A DNA stretch of 64,000 nucleotides. Origin: Hymenopellis radicata (lineage: Eukaryota > Basidiomycota > Agaricomycetes > Agaricales > Physalacriaceae). The notes under the pieces are model-generated. The model saw only the letters and a program-made list of their open reading frames with translations. It was not told where the DNA came from and did not search any database. This document shows positions 20,235 through 30,827 of this stretch, piece by piece. The stretch spans positions 1 to 64,000 of the forward strand of contig JADNRX010000180.1 of assembly GCA_015501595.1 (NCBI GenBank), read 5' to 3'. Position 1 is the first letter of the stretch. Each line of letters begins with the position of its first letter. The translations under genes and the position numbers were made by a program.

Positions 20235-23200
20235 TTATCATCCTCATCGACTTGTCCATTGCTTCCGAGCTATATACAATCAATACTGATACAGTAAGCC
20301 CGAAGGTATCCCGAGGGGCAATAGAAGAAATGATGTTGACATCCTGTAAATCCTACACATCAAAGAGATCAGTACTTGTCGAGAGCTGGATGAGTATTCC
20401 ATACCTGCCAGTCCTTTGATACCCATTGTCCAGTTTGAAATCGATGGGTGGTTCGGCACAAGAGGTCGCTAACAACCAATCCTGAGGAAGAACACTATCA
20501 ATCAGCGTATGATGGCACGGCATTGCTCCACCCGCGATGACAAGGCGCCGACAGATACCTGCTCAAGGTCGGCCTGCCTCTAAGTCGGCACCTTGTCCCA
20601 GCAGGTGTCGCACGAAGTAAAAATGCATACCGTGTTCGGCGCCATGCATGGCTCAACCTCCAAACTGGGTCGCCGCAGAGGCATCGAGTCACTGACTTAA
20701 GTCGTTCACAGGCGCAGAGCAGCTAAGCTTCTCATCCTCTGTGTCCAGAGAAGCATTGCTCCCACCTGCTCCCACCGGCGCGAAAGTCAACAGAAAAAGG
20801 ACGTATCGCAAAGACCACATCCCGAATCGTCACCAACGACATAGACAAGACATCCCGTAGTTCCAAGCCCTGTGTTTGGCGTTAGTGAAAATCTAAGCAA
20901 CAAGTAATGAGGTCTACCAACAGCGTGTCGCGCGCCGAAAATATGGCAACACACTCCAAAGCCAGAACTACATACACACTGTAATCGGGCGGGTCTAACC
21001 CAAAACACCTCTGCGTCGAGGTCCAATTACAGCATGTAGCAGTTCTTGGCCCTAGAACACGTCAGGCAGAGATGTATCGATGGGTCGGCGAACCGCTTCA
21101 ACGGTTGGCGTGAAATCCTGGGCTATGGAGAGCCAGTTGATGTGAAGGAGGAGGGCGGTTTGACAACGCGTAGGGTTCAGCGCTACGAAGTTGAAGGTAT
21201 GTCTAAGGTCAACAATCAGTTCATTGATCAATTGGAACAAAATACTAAGAATTGCTCACTCTTGTTAGATGTCGGTGCCAAAACTTGACGACAAAACATC
21301 CATTGGTAGTCCCCTCCAGGCTAGTCAAGTGTTCGACGAGAGATCGAACGTCCCGCCGACTTCCCGACTATCGTGTCGCCTAGACCTGGGCAGCGTCTGG
21401 TGGGTGCGGTCTCCTTCTTTCAAGTATAATGACGGCGTGAGTACCAGAGAGCAGCACAGCATCGCGCCCTACAGCGGTCATCGGATATCCAACGCTGGAC
21501 TAGAGAGTAGCGTGAGATAACATAGAAAGTTGTCAAAATTAAGAATCTCACCTTGGAACGACGAGCGCGCCGACGGCGCTCATACTGTGTATATGGTATC
21601 TCCAATATTCGAAGCCTCCAATAACGGTGCAGACATCGAAGTGATGTGTCGATATTCCGACACCGCGAAGAATGTCCTGCCTGAGTCGCGTCGGCCGATG
21701 TTTGGAACTACGTCTCCATTGTGAGAAGGCAGAAGGAGCATGTCGGGTGCCAGAGGCCAGACACGATTAGGTGATGGAATGGGGTAGAGCCGTTTGAGGC
21801 TTGCAAGTGGGCACCTAAGGAAGAAAGAAACAGGTCTACAAACAAAAATGTTAGTGAACGAAAGGCTAGCATGAGCAATGCTTAACGTACAGAATTCAAA
21901 TGAGCCTCGTTCTACCTATCAGTGCAAAGACAAGGGCGTCGCGAGCAAGGCGAGCCAGCGGCTTTAGGCCGCTGCACTCTTGTCTAAATGATGAAGTAGA
22001 GTCTGTCGACGAAAGGTAAGTGTTGACGCCGCGGTGGCAATGGATGAGGTTCTGACCAAAAAGAAGGACAACAATAACGAAGACTAGTCCCGTCTTCAGC
22101 ATCCAAATTTGACGGTGTGTGACGCGACGGCGTGGTCGATCTGGGAGAATGCTGAACAAAAAGTTTAGTGCGAGAGTAGATGAGACAAATAAACGTACGC
22201 AGTGTGAGAGAGCTATGCTTCAAAGCCGTCGTCTGCGGGGGTGGAGAAGCTAAAGCCACTGCCTTCTCGCACTAGTAAAGGGTGTGTTGATCTCTGATGG
22301 CGGGTTCCGTGGTGGGCGGTTCAGAGAGAACGACGGTGCAAGCACAAGTTGCTCCAGCATTGAAGATAGTGTGGGGTGCTCGCGTCGTGCGACATAAGCG
22401 CGTGGCCGCGACAGTGGTATTAGGAAGGCGGGAGGAAAACTGCTGGATGGTAGCCTTGAAGCGCGCAGCGTACGATTGAGGGGAGCTCGTCCGTGGCATG
22501 GCTCACACCTCCATAGGACGGGCAACAATATCTAAGGTTGCGGCCGCAACACAAGCGCGTAGTCGCGAGCGGGAGGGAAGATGCTGGTTGAAGGGCTGGC
22601 AATGAGGAACGACAACAGCGGCGGCGAGGATGGGTTGCGACGTGGTTGTGGTGGGGAACAATGAGTCAACAAACAAGCCTGTGTGAAAATCAGAGCTGTC
22701 ATGTGAGCAGAGCAGAGCACGCGTACCAGACGCGAAAGTCTTCTGTAAAGTCATTTTGCTGGCCCACCGAGCTTCCAAAAAAATTTGGCAGGGAGCTCAG
22801 CCACGGAAAAAGGTGCTGGAAGCGACAAAAAGACTTTCGTGGTGGTGGTGAGACGTTCTCGTCACTTGTCGGACATCCCCGCGATTCCATCAAAGTGCCG
22901 AGAAGCCGGTCAAACACATCTACGCGACATTAACGCGTGTTCTTGATTTTCACCGTCACTGGGGGTCATAGTAGTAGCGTGTTCCATCTCCTGTGAGTTC
23001 CACAACTTTCCATCTCTCCGCAATTCAAGGTTAACGTGCTGAAGCATCTGCTTTCCATTGATGCCGCCGTTCTTTATGTGTCCTGGGGATGAAAGTGTGC
23101 CCGTCGATTGGTGAGTATCTCGCTACTTCTACTTCTACCTCTATCTCTTTCTCTCTGTCTACTTTTTCCTTTTCTTTTGCCCCGTCATCATTCCTTGCCT

Positions 23201-23699
23201 TTTTGCATCCGCGGCGGCTTCAGCGCCACTTTCGCGTTCCCTCGAACCAGCCCGCGCGGCGCGATTGCTGCATCGTGCCTAGACCCTGGACACGAGCCCG
23301 ACGCCAGCTCGCATTCGCATGGCTTGGGCGATTCGCTCCATGCCGTTGTTTGGCGTTTCCGCCGAGCCAGGGTCCCGTTCGTCAGCGTGGCGGTCACAGT
23401 GACAGGAAAGTCATTCTGTCGGCCTTAAGATTTACTTCAGGACCATCCTCTACTCGGTTTCAGGATGATATGCGATTTCATGAGAAGTTGTTACCCTGCT
23501 GATATTCGTGAACTATCGGGTGAACAACGGGGCTTCTCCGGGTAGACATGATAGCAGGAGCAGAGGTCGCGATCTCCCTTGTTTTTCTTGACTTACGACC
23601 GTCATCATCGTCAAACCACAGTTGTCGCTTCACGCGATGGCTAGTGCAGGGGTGCGTGGCCGCTCCTATAGGCGTTCTGACGGTATTTGATCTTTTATA
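20235..23699. other. gene-poor region with unplaced coding-like fragments
   Basis: No complete gene is supported. On the minus strand, 21.4-22.15 kb contains several coding-like pieces: one with a membrane segment LVFVIVVLLFGQNLIHCHRG (about 22000-22100), and downstream pieces around RLYPIPSPNRVWPLAPDM. They do not join in one frame without extra assumptions. Two related, diverged 60-80 bp segments occur near 22380-22450 and 22545-22600. Nothing else is recognised. Confidence 0.35.
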
Positions 23700-23970
23700 C
23701 ACGAGACAGTGATGTTGCGCATGAGATACGCGTCGCAGGATATGAACTCACGCAGGACGCCTTCCGGGCGCGGGAGACGCGAAGGTCTTTTCCACCGCAT
23801 CCCGATTGCCGCCAACGATGACGAGGTGCAGGTTACCACCGAGGTACGAGGAGAGGGCTTTGGCCATGGCTTCTCCCACGCCGGATGTGCCTCCACGAAG
23901 ACGGCGACGGGGGTGTACGATGGGCTGAATGCAGCATTGGATGTTCAGGCATCTACGAGGGAGGGCATTG
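23700..23970 (-). pseudogene. short-chain dehydrogenase fragment, N-terminal part only
   Basis: The minus strand from about 23970 reads like the start of the SDR gene at 54427-55407. It has MPSLVDA followed by a stop where the intact gene has ARASN, then TPVAVF and, after a frameshift that destroys the GGTSG loop, GEAMAKALSSYLGG. It continues through FISCDAYLMRNI and then stops matching. The stop, the frameshift and the missing C-terminal two thirds show it is dead. A short match to the C-terminal end of the same family (minus strand, about 24180-24240) lies just upstream and may be the remnant of another copy. Confidence 0.75.
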
Positions 23971-24495
23971 TGAGGAATCTTTGGGCACGTAGATGGGTAT
24001 CACGCACCCTTATATCGGTGGAGCCTGCCCACGGGACAGATCGTAGACGCGACGCGCGCTTTGAGTTTAATTATGGCTGTGGTACGCAGCTTACCAGCAG
24101 CACATCCGCAGTTCAGACCCTTGAATGTATGCAGGAAACAAGCAATGAACGATTGTCTGCCTACCTTGAGAATTACAGCTCACTGGATCGCTTCACACAT
24201 TCGTCTCCTCCAACGAATGTTCTCATACCGTTTTTCTTCCATATAGGCACCATAGAGAAAAACATATTGAACCCAATCCTGGGCTCGGCTCACCAAAGTG
24301 TTTGCACCACAGGGCTCTGTCAGAAAACAAAAGATTCACGGACCTCCACCATAATGACATGGTAGGACATTGTAGACACACGGCGGGCCTCCCATGTTCT
24401 CTCGGGTCACTTTGCCTGCTCGTCCAAGTTGCGCAAGTCGTTGATACGTCTTGAATTATTATACAATATGATAAATATGTGCGAGGCCTCGAACA
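23971..24495. other. intergenic, SDR remnant and APC10 3' flank
   Basis: Apart from the weak SDR C-terminal match around 24180-24240 there is nothing recognisable before the APC10 stop codon at 24496. Confidence 0.4.
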
Positions 24496-25399
24496 TCACC
24501 GGATGCCCTCGTACATGCGGTAATCTGACGACTTGAAAGTGAAGACATCTTCTTCGAGAGGATCGGTTTCTCTGCACACGAGGCATCAGACGCTGGGAGA
24601 GTGACAGACAAAGAGCATGGGACGAACTCCATAGGGCCCAAGACGCGTAAGCCGCGGACATGCGTGTCTTTGCCGCTCTGATGATTCGACATCACGATGA
24701 TTTGCAGAACGTAGGCATTGACGGGTTTGCTGTAAGACATTAAAGGAAATAATTGAAGGAGAAACGACGCGATCTTACAGGCCATCCCCATCCTCATTCG
24801 GTTCTGATGAGACGTCGAACGTTATCCACCCATCCGGCTTTTCGAGAGTTATTATCCGCACGTCCTGCAAGTCACTAGCGCCTGTTCCAGCACGGATGGC
24901 AAGCGTCGAAGGTGTATAAGAATCGTCTTGAGGATGGCTCAGGTAGATACTTAGTTTCTATAGGACGACATCAGTACTGGAATGAACACTCTCGAGACCA
25001 AAACAATACCTGAACAGGAACCTTTCGCGGAAACTCGATTGTTATAAAGTGCGGTTGTGGCCCATCAGAGCTATGCTAAAGTTCTGTTAGCCACTCGGGG
25101 TTGAAGAAGGCGTACATACTGCCAGAAAGTGTCTGGATCTCCGTCGCGTAGACATTCGACGCCAAAGCCGAATTTGGCAGACGACACAGACCAGTTGGCG
25201 CGTCCAGAGATGTCTGGCCATGGTAGAGAAGGCGGGTGTTTGACGGCTGTGATCTCGTCAACGTCGCGTTCAGAGCAGTCGTGTTTGGCTTGCCAGAGAG
25301 CAAAAACGGGGCGTTGAGATTAGCCTCATCGAGTGGTGGCGGCGGTAGACCGCTGGTGGCGGAATCTTGAGCGTCTGGCATGTTCCCAGTCGGATCCAT
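24496..25399 (-). CDS. APC10: anaphase-promoting complex subunit 10 (DOC domain)
   Basis: Six exons: 25351-25399, 25120-25288, 25010-25070, 24779-24957, 24628-24729 and 24496-24571, giving 211 aa. The DOC domain is complete: WSVSSAKFGFGVECLRDGD, then FW-SDGPQPHFITIEFPRK, LSIYLSHPQDDSYTPS, LEKPDGWITF, and NAYVLQIIVMSNHQSGKDTH with RGLRVLGP. The C-terminal FKSSDYRMYEGIR ends with the IR dipeptide that docks onto the TPR subunits of APC/C. The protein helps substrate D-box recognition and processivity in mitotic exit. The start at 25399 gives a short acidic leader. An in-frame ATG at 25459 is possible. The first intron carries a CTAAT branch point. Confidence 0.95.
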
Positions 25400-26110
25400 G
25401 TTGGCAGGAAGTAGACAAATTGGTCGCGGCCACACGTGACGTTGGCTGGCGTGGATCACAGAATTTGAAGTGTCGCAGACTCGGAGTCGCGTTCGACGCC
25501 CTCCATGGATCGCACCCCTTCACAATCGGCCTGCGCTCTAGCACATACCAGGACTGCGAACACAAGTTCCAGCACCAGAAGATTCTCGGCCATCTTACAA
25601 AGGCGGTCTGTTATACGTTCAATTGAATAGATTGTCGAATCGTTGTTACCGCGCAAACTGGGCCGTCACCATTGATGATTCATTAGAAAGGCAGTCTGTT
25701 ATACCTTCATTCGAACAGATTCATACAATGATACTTATTAAGAAGACGACAGGATCATACTAGTGGTACCTCGATTGCCGTGAAAAATCGCAGAGCCCGA
25801 GTCTTGGGCTTCCCAAAGCACCATGATGTTTAGTGTACCTCTGAAACTAATCACACCGGATTATTGAGGAGGATATCAGGGAGCTCTGGACAAACTTGGC
25901 GCATTAAGTCAATGTGAGTACTACTGCAATCAGTGTTGGATTGGGCACTTTTCAGCACTGGGAAACACGCGCCGTCCGAGCGCCATCAGATGGAGGAAGC
26001 AAATGACCGCCGTTGTTACCGCGGGAAGGAGGCCACAGCTCAAACCTTGATTCATGATTCAATATGGGCACAAGTTGTTATACTTTCATTTCAGAGCATT
26101 GAAGACAAGA
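25400..26110. other. intergenic with short degenerate repeats
   Basis: A segment of about 35 bp with the core CAGTCTGTTATAC-TTCA occurs at about 25602 and 25689, and related text recurs near 26000-26100. There is no gene. The APC10 promoter is at the left side and the 3' flank of the kinase-like gene at the right. Confidence 0.45.
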
Positions 26111-27520
26111 TCACAGGATCACTGTGACGGTAGCTGAATTTGCCTGGAAATAGTATGACATGAGTCTTGAACCGTCAAAGGCAGTACACAGCGTACCATT
26201 CATAAACGAGACAGCTTGCACTGGACTGTTGAGTATGGCAGCAGGCAGGTCTTTGCATATGTCTTGGTAGCGAGCCAAAGCCACTGATGCGGTCAGAGGT
26301 GAATTCAGCATTTTCATGTCATCCAAAAGGGACACCAGGCCAGGCAACATGTCCTCAGCACACTATCAGATGGATGAGGCAATCTGTTTCTGAGTGAAGG
26401 GTTCAACTCACGCGGAGGGTTGGTTCTAATGTTCTAGCCAGATCATGTAGGTCCCGGCGATAAGCCGAGTCGATGTCCTCGTCGTCCGCTGCAATGAGCG
26501 TGGTTTCGAAATCGATCAAAGCATATTTGCGGTTAGCGTCGCGGAGGCCGCCGTAATAATACGGGTCGGGCCCTTCGGGTGGTACCACGTCCATGACAAG
26601 GTTTTGTCCGCTAATGTCGCCATGGGCGATGCGATGGGCATGCAAGAAGTGCACAACCTGGATCGAGGGCATCAAGACAAGCAACTCAAGAAATGGACAA
26701 ACAGACTTCGAAAAATGCTTGTCCATAACGGACGATCTCGCCGACAGTAGAGAACGCGCCACAAAGGGCAGAGCCCCAGCTGCAGACATGGATGAGCGGC
26801 GCTGAACGCGCAGGAATTACTGACGGCAATTACCGTGGCATGACGGCGAACATTTCTTCCTTGAATACGAGGACATCTATGAGGGGGATAGTATGATTCA
26901 TAGGATGCTGACGTAGCGTTGGAGAGTTCAATTTGCGTAGTGCGCAGAGCTCACGAGGGGGTTTGCGTCCAGAAACCGCCCTGGAGAGTGCGAGTGAGGC
27001 AATTTCAAGAATTGGAATGTTACTTTATCATGATTTCGCGCCCTTGAGAGTCACGAGCCGGCCATACCCGCGGGGCCTACATACAACAATCAGTAAATAT
27101 CAGGCCATCCCGTGGTGCACGTACAAAGAAAGAGAAAGCGGCGTCATCATCGTGGCGGTAATGATTCTGTGCGAAAGGATGACCGGGGTTTTGGCAGCCG
27201 CGCGGACTGACAGGCAATAGGAGACCAAAAATGTTATTTGGCTGCTTGTTGAGGAACAAGTCATAACCTCGTGAGGCGAAGAACGGACGGAGGAAGGTCC
27301 AGATGCGTATGAGGCGGGTCTTTTCTCGGAGAAACAATTGACGATCGTTGGGATCTCCAGTGTACCAGAGGTCGGGGCATGCTGAAGTGAGTGGGTAGTT
27401 CCATGCCCAGGAGCGAGCCGTCCAATAAATGGCAGTGTGGATGGCGCCAACACGAACGAAACCAAGGCGCCGCACGAGGAACCAAATCAGTAATACTGCG
27501 AAGGTGAGGAAGACCAACAT
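26111..27520 (-). CDS. membrane-anchored protein-kinase-like protein (FunK1-like), DFG replaced by DFE
   Basis: Six exons: 27125-27520, 27024-27076, 26834-26980, 26707-26779, 26412-26657 and 26111-26362, giving 388 aa. The N-terminus is a signal anchor (MLVFLTFAVLLIWFLVRRLG). The kinase fold is recognised by the candidate ATP lysine in EIMIKAV, the hinge-like FAVMPRWGS, the catalytic loop IAHGDISGQNL (HxDxxxxN) and the metal-binding motif read as IDFE instead of DFG. The glycine loop is not obvious. The family is large in Agaricomycetes. Activity is doubtful because of the altered metal motif. Its start lies 125 bp from the start of UBA4 in a head-to-head arrangement. Confidence 0.8.
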
Positions 27521-27645
27521 GGTACGACGTGGCTTAGGTTCAGCTCACTACATGCACAACACGTAACTGGGCGAACGGTGGCAGAAGCTTCAAGTAGAAG
27601 AGCAAACAGTGCACAACTGCGATCGCGTCTCTCTCTCTGCACGTC
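27521..27645. promoter_or_regulatory. shared bidirectional promoter, kinase-like gene and UBA4
   Basis: Only 125 bp separate the two divergent start codons (27520 minus, 27646 plus), so both core promoters must overlap here. No TATA box is seen, which fits a housekeeping promoter. Confidence 0.6.
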
Positions 27646-29034
27646 ATGCAGGGCCAGCTTCCGCTCGACGACTACCGACGCTATGGCAGACAGATGATCC
27701 TCGATGGCTTTGGTCTTGAAGGTGTGGAACGCTTGTTTGCAGTAGACTTGGATCTGACCGCGACCAAGGACAGGACAGCTCAAATTGCAGAGTTCTTCCG
27801 TCGTTGTCGTCGGTGCTGGCGGCCTGGGCTGCCCAGCCTTGCAGTATCTAGGCGCTGCTGGGTTCGGTGCGGCGGATCCGATGCGACTTGTGCGATATTT
27901 TCTCATCCAATACAGGCAGAATAGGCATTATCGACCATGACACGGTTGAACTTTCCAATCTACAACGACAGATCCTCCACAACGAGTCAACGGTTGGCAC
28001 GCCCAAAGCAGAATCTGCAGCGCAAGCCTTGCGGCGGTGTGATGCTCCAGCACTCTCAAACGAATTGAACTTAATCTTCTTGTAGACTAAACTCTCATCT
28101 AACTCTGGATGTCATCACTGAAGCCCTCACATCCCAAAACGCTTTGTCTCTCCTCAGGCCCTACGATATCATCCTCGACTGTACAGATAATGCACCGACA
28201 CGTTATCTTCTTTCGGACACAGCAGTCGCGCTAGGGAAGCCTCTCGTCAGCGGCGCAGCCCAAAAGTTCGAAGGTCAACTCTGCGTATACAACCTCACCC
28301 CTTCCACACCGTGTTACCGATGCCTCTTCCCAACGCCGCCTGCGCCCGAAACTGTCGGTACATGCGAGGAGACTGGTATCCTGGGTGCTGTAACTGGCAT
28401 CATCGGCAATATGCAAGCTCTTGAGGCTATTAAAATCGCGACTGGCCTCCAGCGCGACGAGAAGCCATCCATGCTCATCTTCTCGGCGCTCGGCGTGCCC
28501 ATGTTCCGTAGCATAAAGCTCAGGACGCGTAAAGAAAGCTGTCCCGCCTGCGGGACGGAGGGTCAGAAGGTTGGTACTATCAAGGATATCGACTATGTCC
28601 AATTCTGTGGAGGCCCAACGCCAGACTGGGTGAGCAGGGGGCTGTCAGCGGGCACGGAGTTTACGCGGATATCCGTTCATGACTTTGGAAATGCTGCCAA
28701 AGGGCCAATTAACATCATCGATGTTCGACCACGGACTGAATTTGGCATCTGTGCTCTTCCAGGATCTATCAGTGAGTTTGGATGGCAGACTTTGGACTTT
28801 GTGTCTAATCTGATGGGTCTAGACATTCCCTTGAAGGAGCTCGTTGCAGATCCTCTATCCTATCTACCGCCCACTGGTGACACTTATGTTGTCTGTCGGT
28901 TGGGGAACGATTCTCAGATAGGCGCTGACGCCTTACGTTCCGTTCGGGACTACCCTAGTACCATTATCAAAGACGTCGTCGGTGGTCTTCGTGCATGGTC
29001 GAAGACTATAGACGCAACGTTTCCTGTGTACTGA
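27646..29034 (+). CDS. UBA4: adenylyltransferase and sulfurtransferase UBA4/MOCS3
   Basis: Five exons: 27646-27721, 27774-27866, 27916-28036, 28086-28771 and 28823-29034, giving 395 aa. The E1-like domain has [18 protein letters not shown] (ATP site), [10 protein letters not shown], the DCTDN loop, the zinc cysteines CYRC and CPAC, and the CEETGILG segment. The C-terminal rhodanese domain carries the persulfide cysteine in VCRLGNDSQ. The enzyme adenylates and thiocarboxylates Urm1 for cytosolic tRNA wobble thiolation and protein urmylation, and the MOCS2A-like subunit for molybdopterin synthesis where that pathway exists. All exon joins are in phase, and the gene looks intact. Confidence 0.97.
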
Positions 29035-29507
29035 TACATCGATGTTGGATGTGGAATATACTGCAATGTTTCCCCTATGCACATAGCAGTGACGAATTGA
29101 GATGCGAAAGAGACGATGGACGCCTCACGGACATGTGAAAAACCTTCCATCACCCTTGACTTTAGTGTCGTTGGGGTTGGTACACTGTGGCGCTTTTTTG
29201 GGGGGATGCTTATCAAGACCGAACATGTTCAGCAGGCTTCACTGATCTTTAGTTTTTGACTGTTCTTTGTGCGTTTTATGGGTCCGGTATATGACATTCT
29301 GTTATACAATGGGTGGTGTATTATATGCTGTATATATTGAGGCCGCCTTTCTATTTCTCTGCGAACGGTGAGCAACAGGAATAGACTTGACAGAAGTTGA
29401 CACATACTCAGACTGCCTTAAACCACTTGGGAACCTTCTTCTCGACTGAGGAGCTAGAGATGATTTCGAATTCTTAGAGAAGCCTGCTTTAGACGATGGT
29501 TTATCCT
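29035..29507. other. 3' flanks of UBA4 and the UBX gene
   Basis: The region between the two convergent stops. The part at 29408-29507 reads on the minus strand as the probable lost C-terminal tail of the UBX protein (PPIEDKPSS, later VEKKVPKWFKAV) in shifted frames. Confidence 0.6.
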
Positions 29508-30332
29508 CTATCGGAGGGGCTTCGGCATATCGATGGCCTGTGACAGTACTGTGCCTATGAGAGGTGCTGGCACGTTTGACACTACAACGTTTTTAGACAC
29601 TCCCTAATAATAAAGGGATTGACGCGAACTGACTGTTTAGTGATTCGTCTTCAAACCGTAGAAGGAGGACGGAAGAAGGTGCCAGTTGCAGTTGAACGAG
29701 GGTCTGATCGCGCACTTTGGGATCCGACACTTTCAAGTCGCGTTTCGGGGGTTGGTCTGTGGCACAAGTGAGTCGACGTGTAAGGGATTGTGATATCGCT
29801 TTACAGAGGACGAATTTTATAGGCTTCACGTCTTCTCGCAGTAGTTCCCTAACAAATGCGTAGACGGTTCTGATCTTGTTTGTGGATGGGAAGGTCTTCT
29901 CGAGTTGAGTCCGATCCGTGAACCGTATCCGAATTGTTGTCTACGTTGTTGTCAACACTGAGTTGGTTAAAGGCAAAGAACACGCACTGTGGGCCATCGA
30001 TCCTGCTTCGCCTTCTCCTCCGCCTCTCTTGTAGCTTTCAATTTCAGAGGGGCATTCGTCAGAGCCTGTGTGCGCGCGGCCAGTTGCGTTTGGGCAGCCT
30101 TCAGATCAGCGGCAGTCGGCGTAAAGTATTCATCGGCAAGGCTGTAGCTCAATTGGTCACTTTGGATGCTGATTGAGCAGATGGGCCACGTACGCGCAGG
30201 CGCGGCTGAGGTGTCGTCTGATGGCTTGTAGACCTTGAATGATTGCTCTGCCAGTGCCGGGGCGGGAGGCATCTGCGCAGCGTCGTTTGACGCCGCTACG
30301 GGTAGCGAGGAAGATGCTTCGGCTTCGGACAT
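29508..30332 (-). CDS. UBX-domain protein (ASPSCR1/TUG-like), C-terminal tail interrupted
   Basis: Exons 30190-30332, 29988-30141, 29805-29940, 29634-29756 and 29508-29581 give 209 aa with consistent phase. The UBX core is visible: TIRIRFTDRTQLEKTF, then TVYAFVRELL, PPKRDLKVSDP, and LAPSSVLLLRFEDESLN. UBX proteins bind the Cdc48/p97 ATPase through this domain. The reading frame closes soon after VPAPLIGTVLSQAIDMPKP. Past one extra base in the four-C run at 29516-29519 the frame continues as PPPIEDKPSS, and past a second near 29454 it ends in EKKVPKWFKAV, which looks like the natural end of the family. The stop at 29508 is therefore probably an artefact. Confidence 0.8.
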
Positions 30333-30827
30333 GATGGTAAGAGAATAACAAGTAATTGAGGCTGTTACTAATTCAACAAGATACAAACACGACGCAATCA
30401 CCAACAAAAATCGGGCACAACTATGGATGGATATCGCTTTGGGAGTCTAGGGAAATGGGTAAGCGCGATGTTGACGAAAAAAAGACGATTTCAGGAAAAA
30501 GTAGATTGTCTCAAGCTGCCAGTCCCAGGACGCACTGGCGGGTGGTCCCTTTGGTATGAGAGCGGCAGCATTCGAACGCAAATTACAAAACAGCATCATG
30601 AACAATGGACAACTATAGAAGACAGGACTCACCTGGAGGACTTGGGCAAAGAGCAGAAAAGAACTTGCTGAAATTTATTTAGCGTGGCCTTTGCTTGGCC
30701 GTGTTAGGCAGGACCTTCTGGCGGCAGGCCCTTGCGAACCCTTGATGTGTTCAACTCAACGGAGGCTTTAACCTGTCAAGTTCAAAAGGAAAATGGAACG
30801 TTGCCGGCACCCTGTGCTTCTCTTGCT
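30333..30827. other. divergent intergenic region between UBX gene and P450
   Basis: No gene is recognised. An in-frame upstream ATG for the P450 exists at 30732, so part of this may be coding or 5' UTR. Confidence 0.5.

Noticed and set aside
30130..30190. tRNA A-box-like text TAGCTCAATTGG
   Set aside because: It lies in an intron of the UBX gene, with no matching T-arm or acceptor stem downstream.
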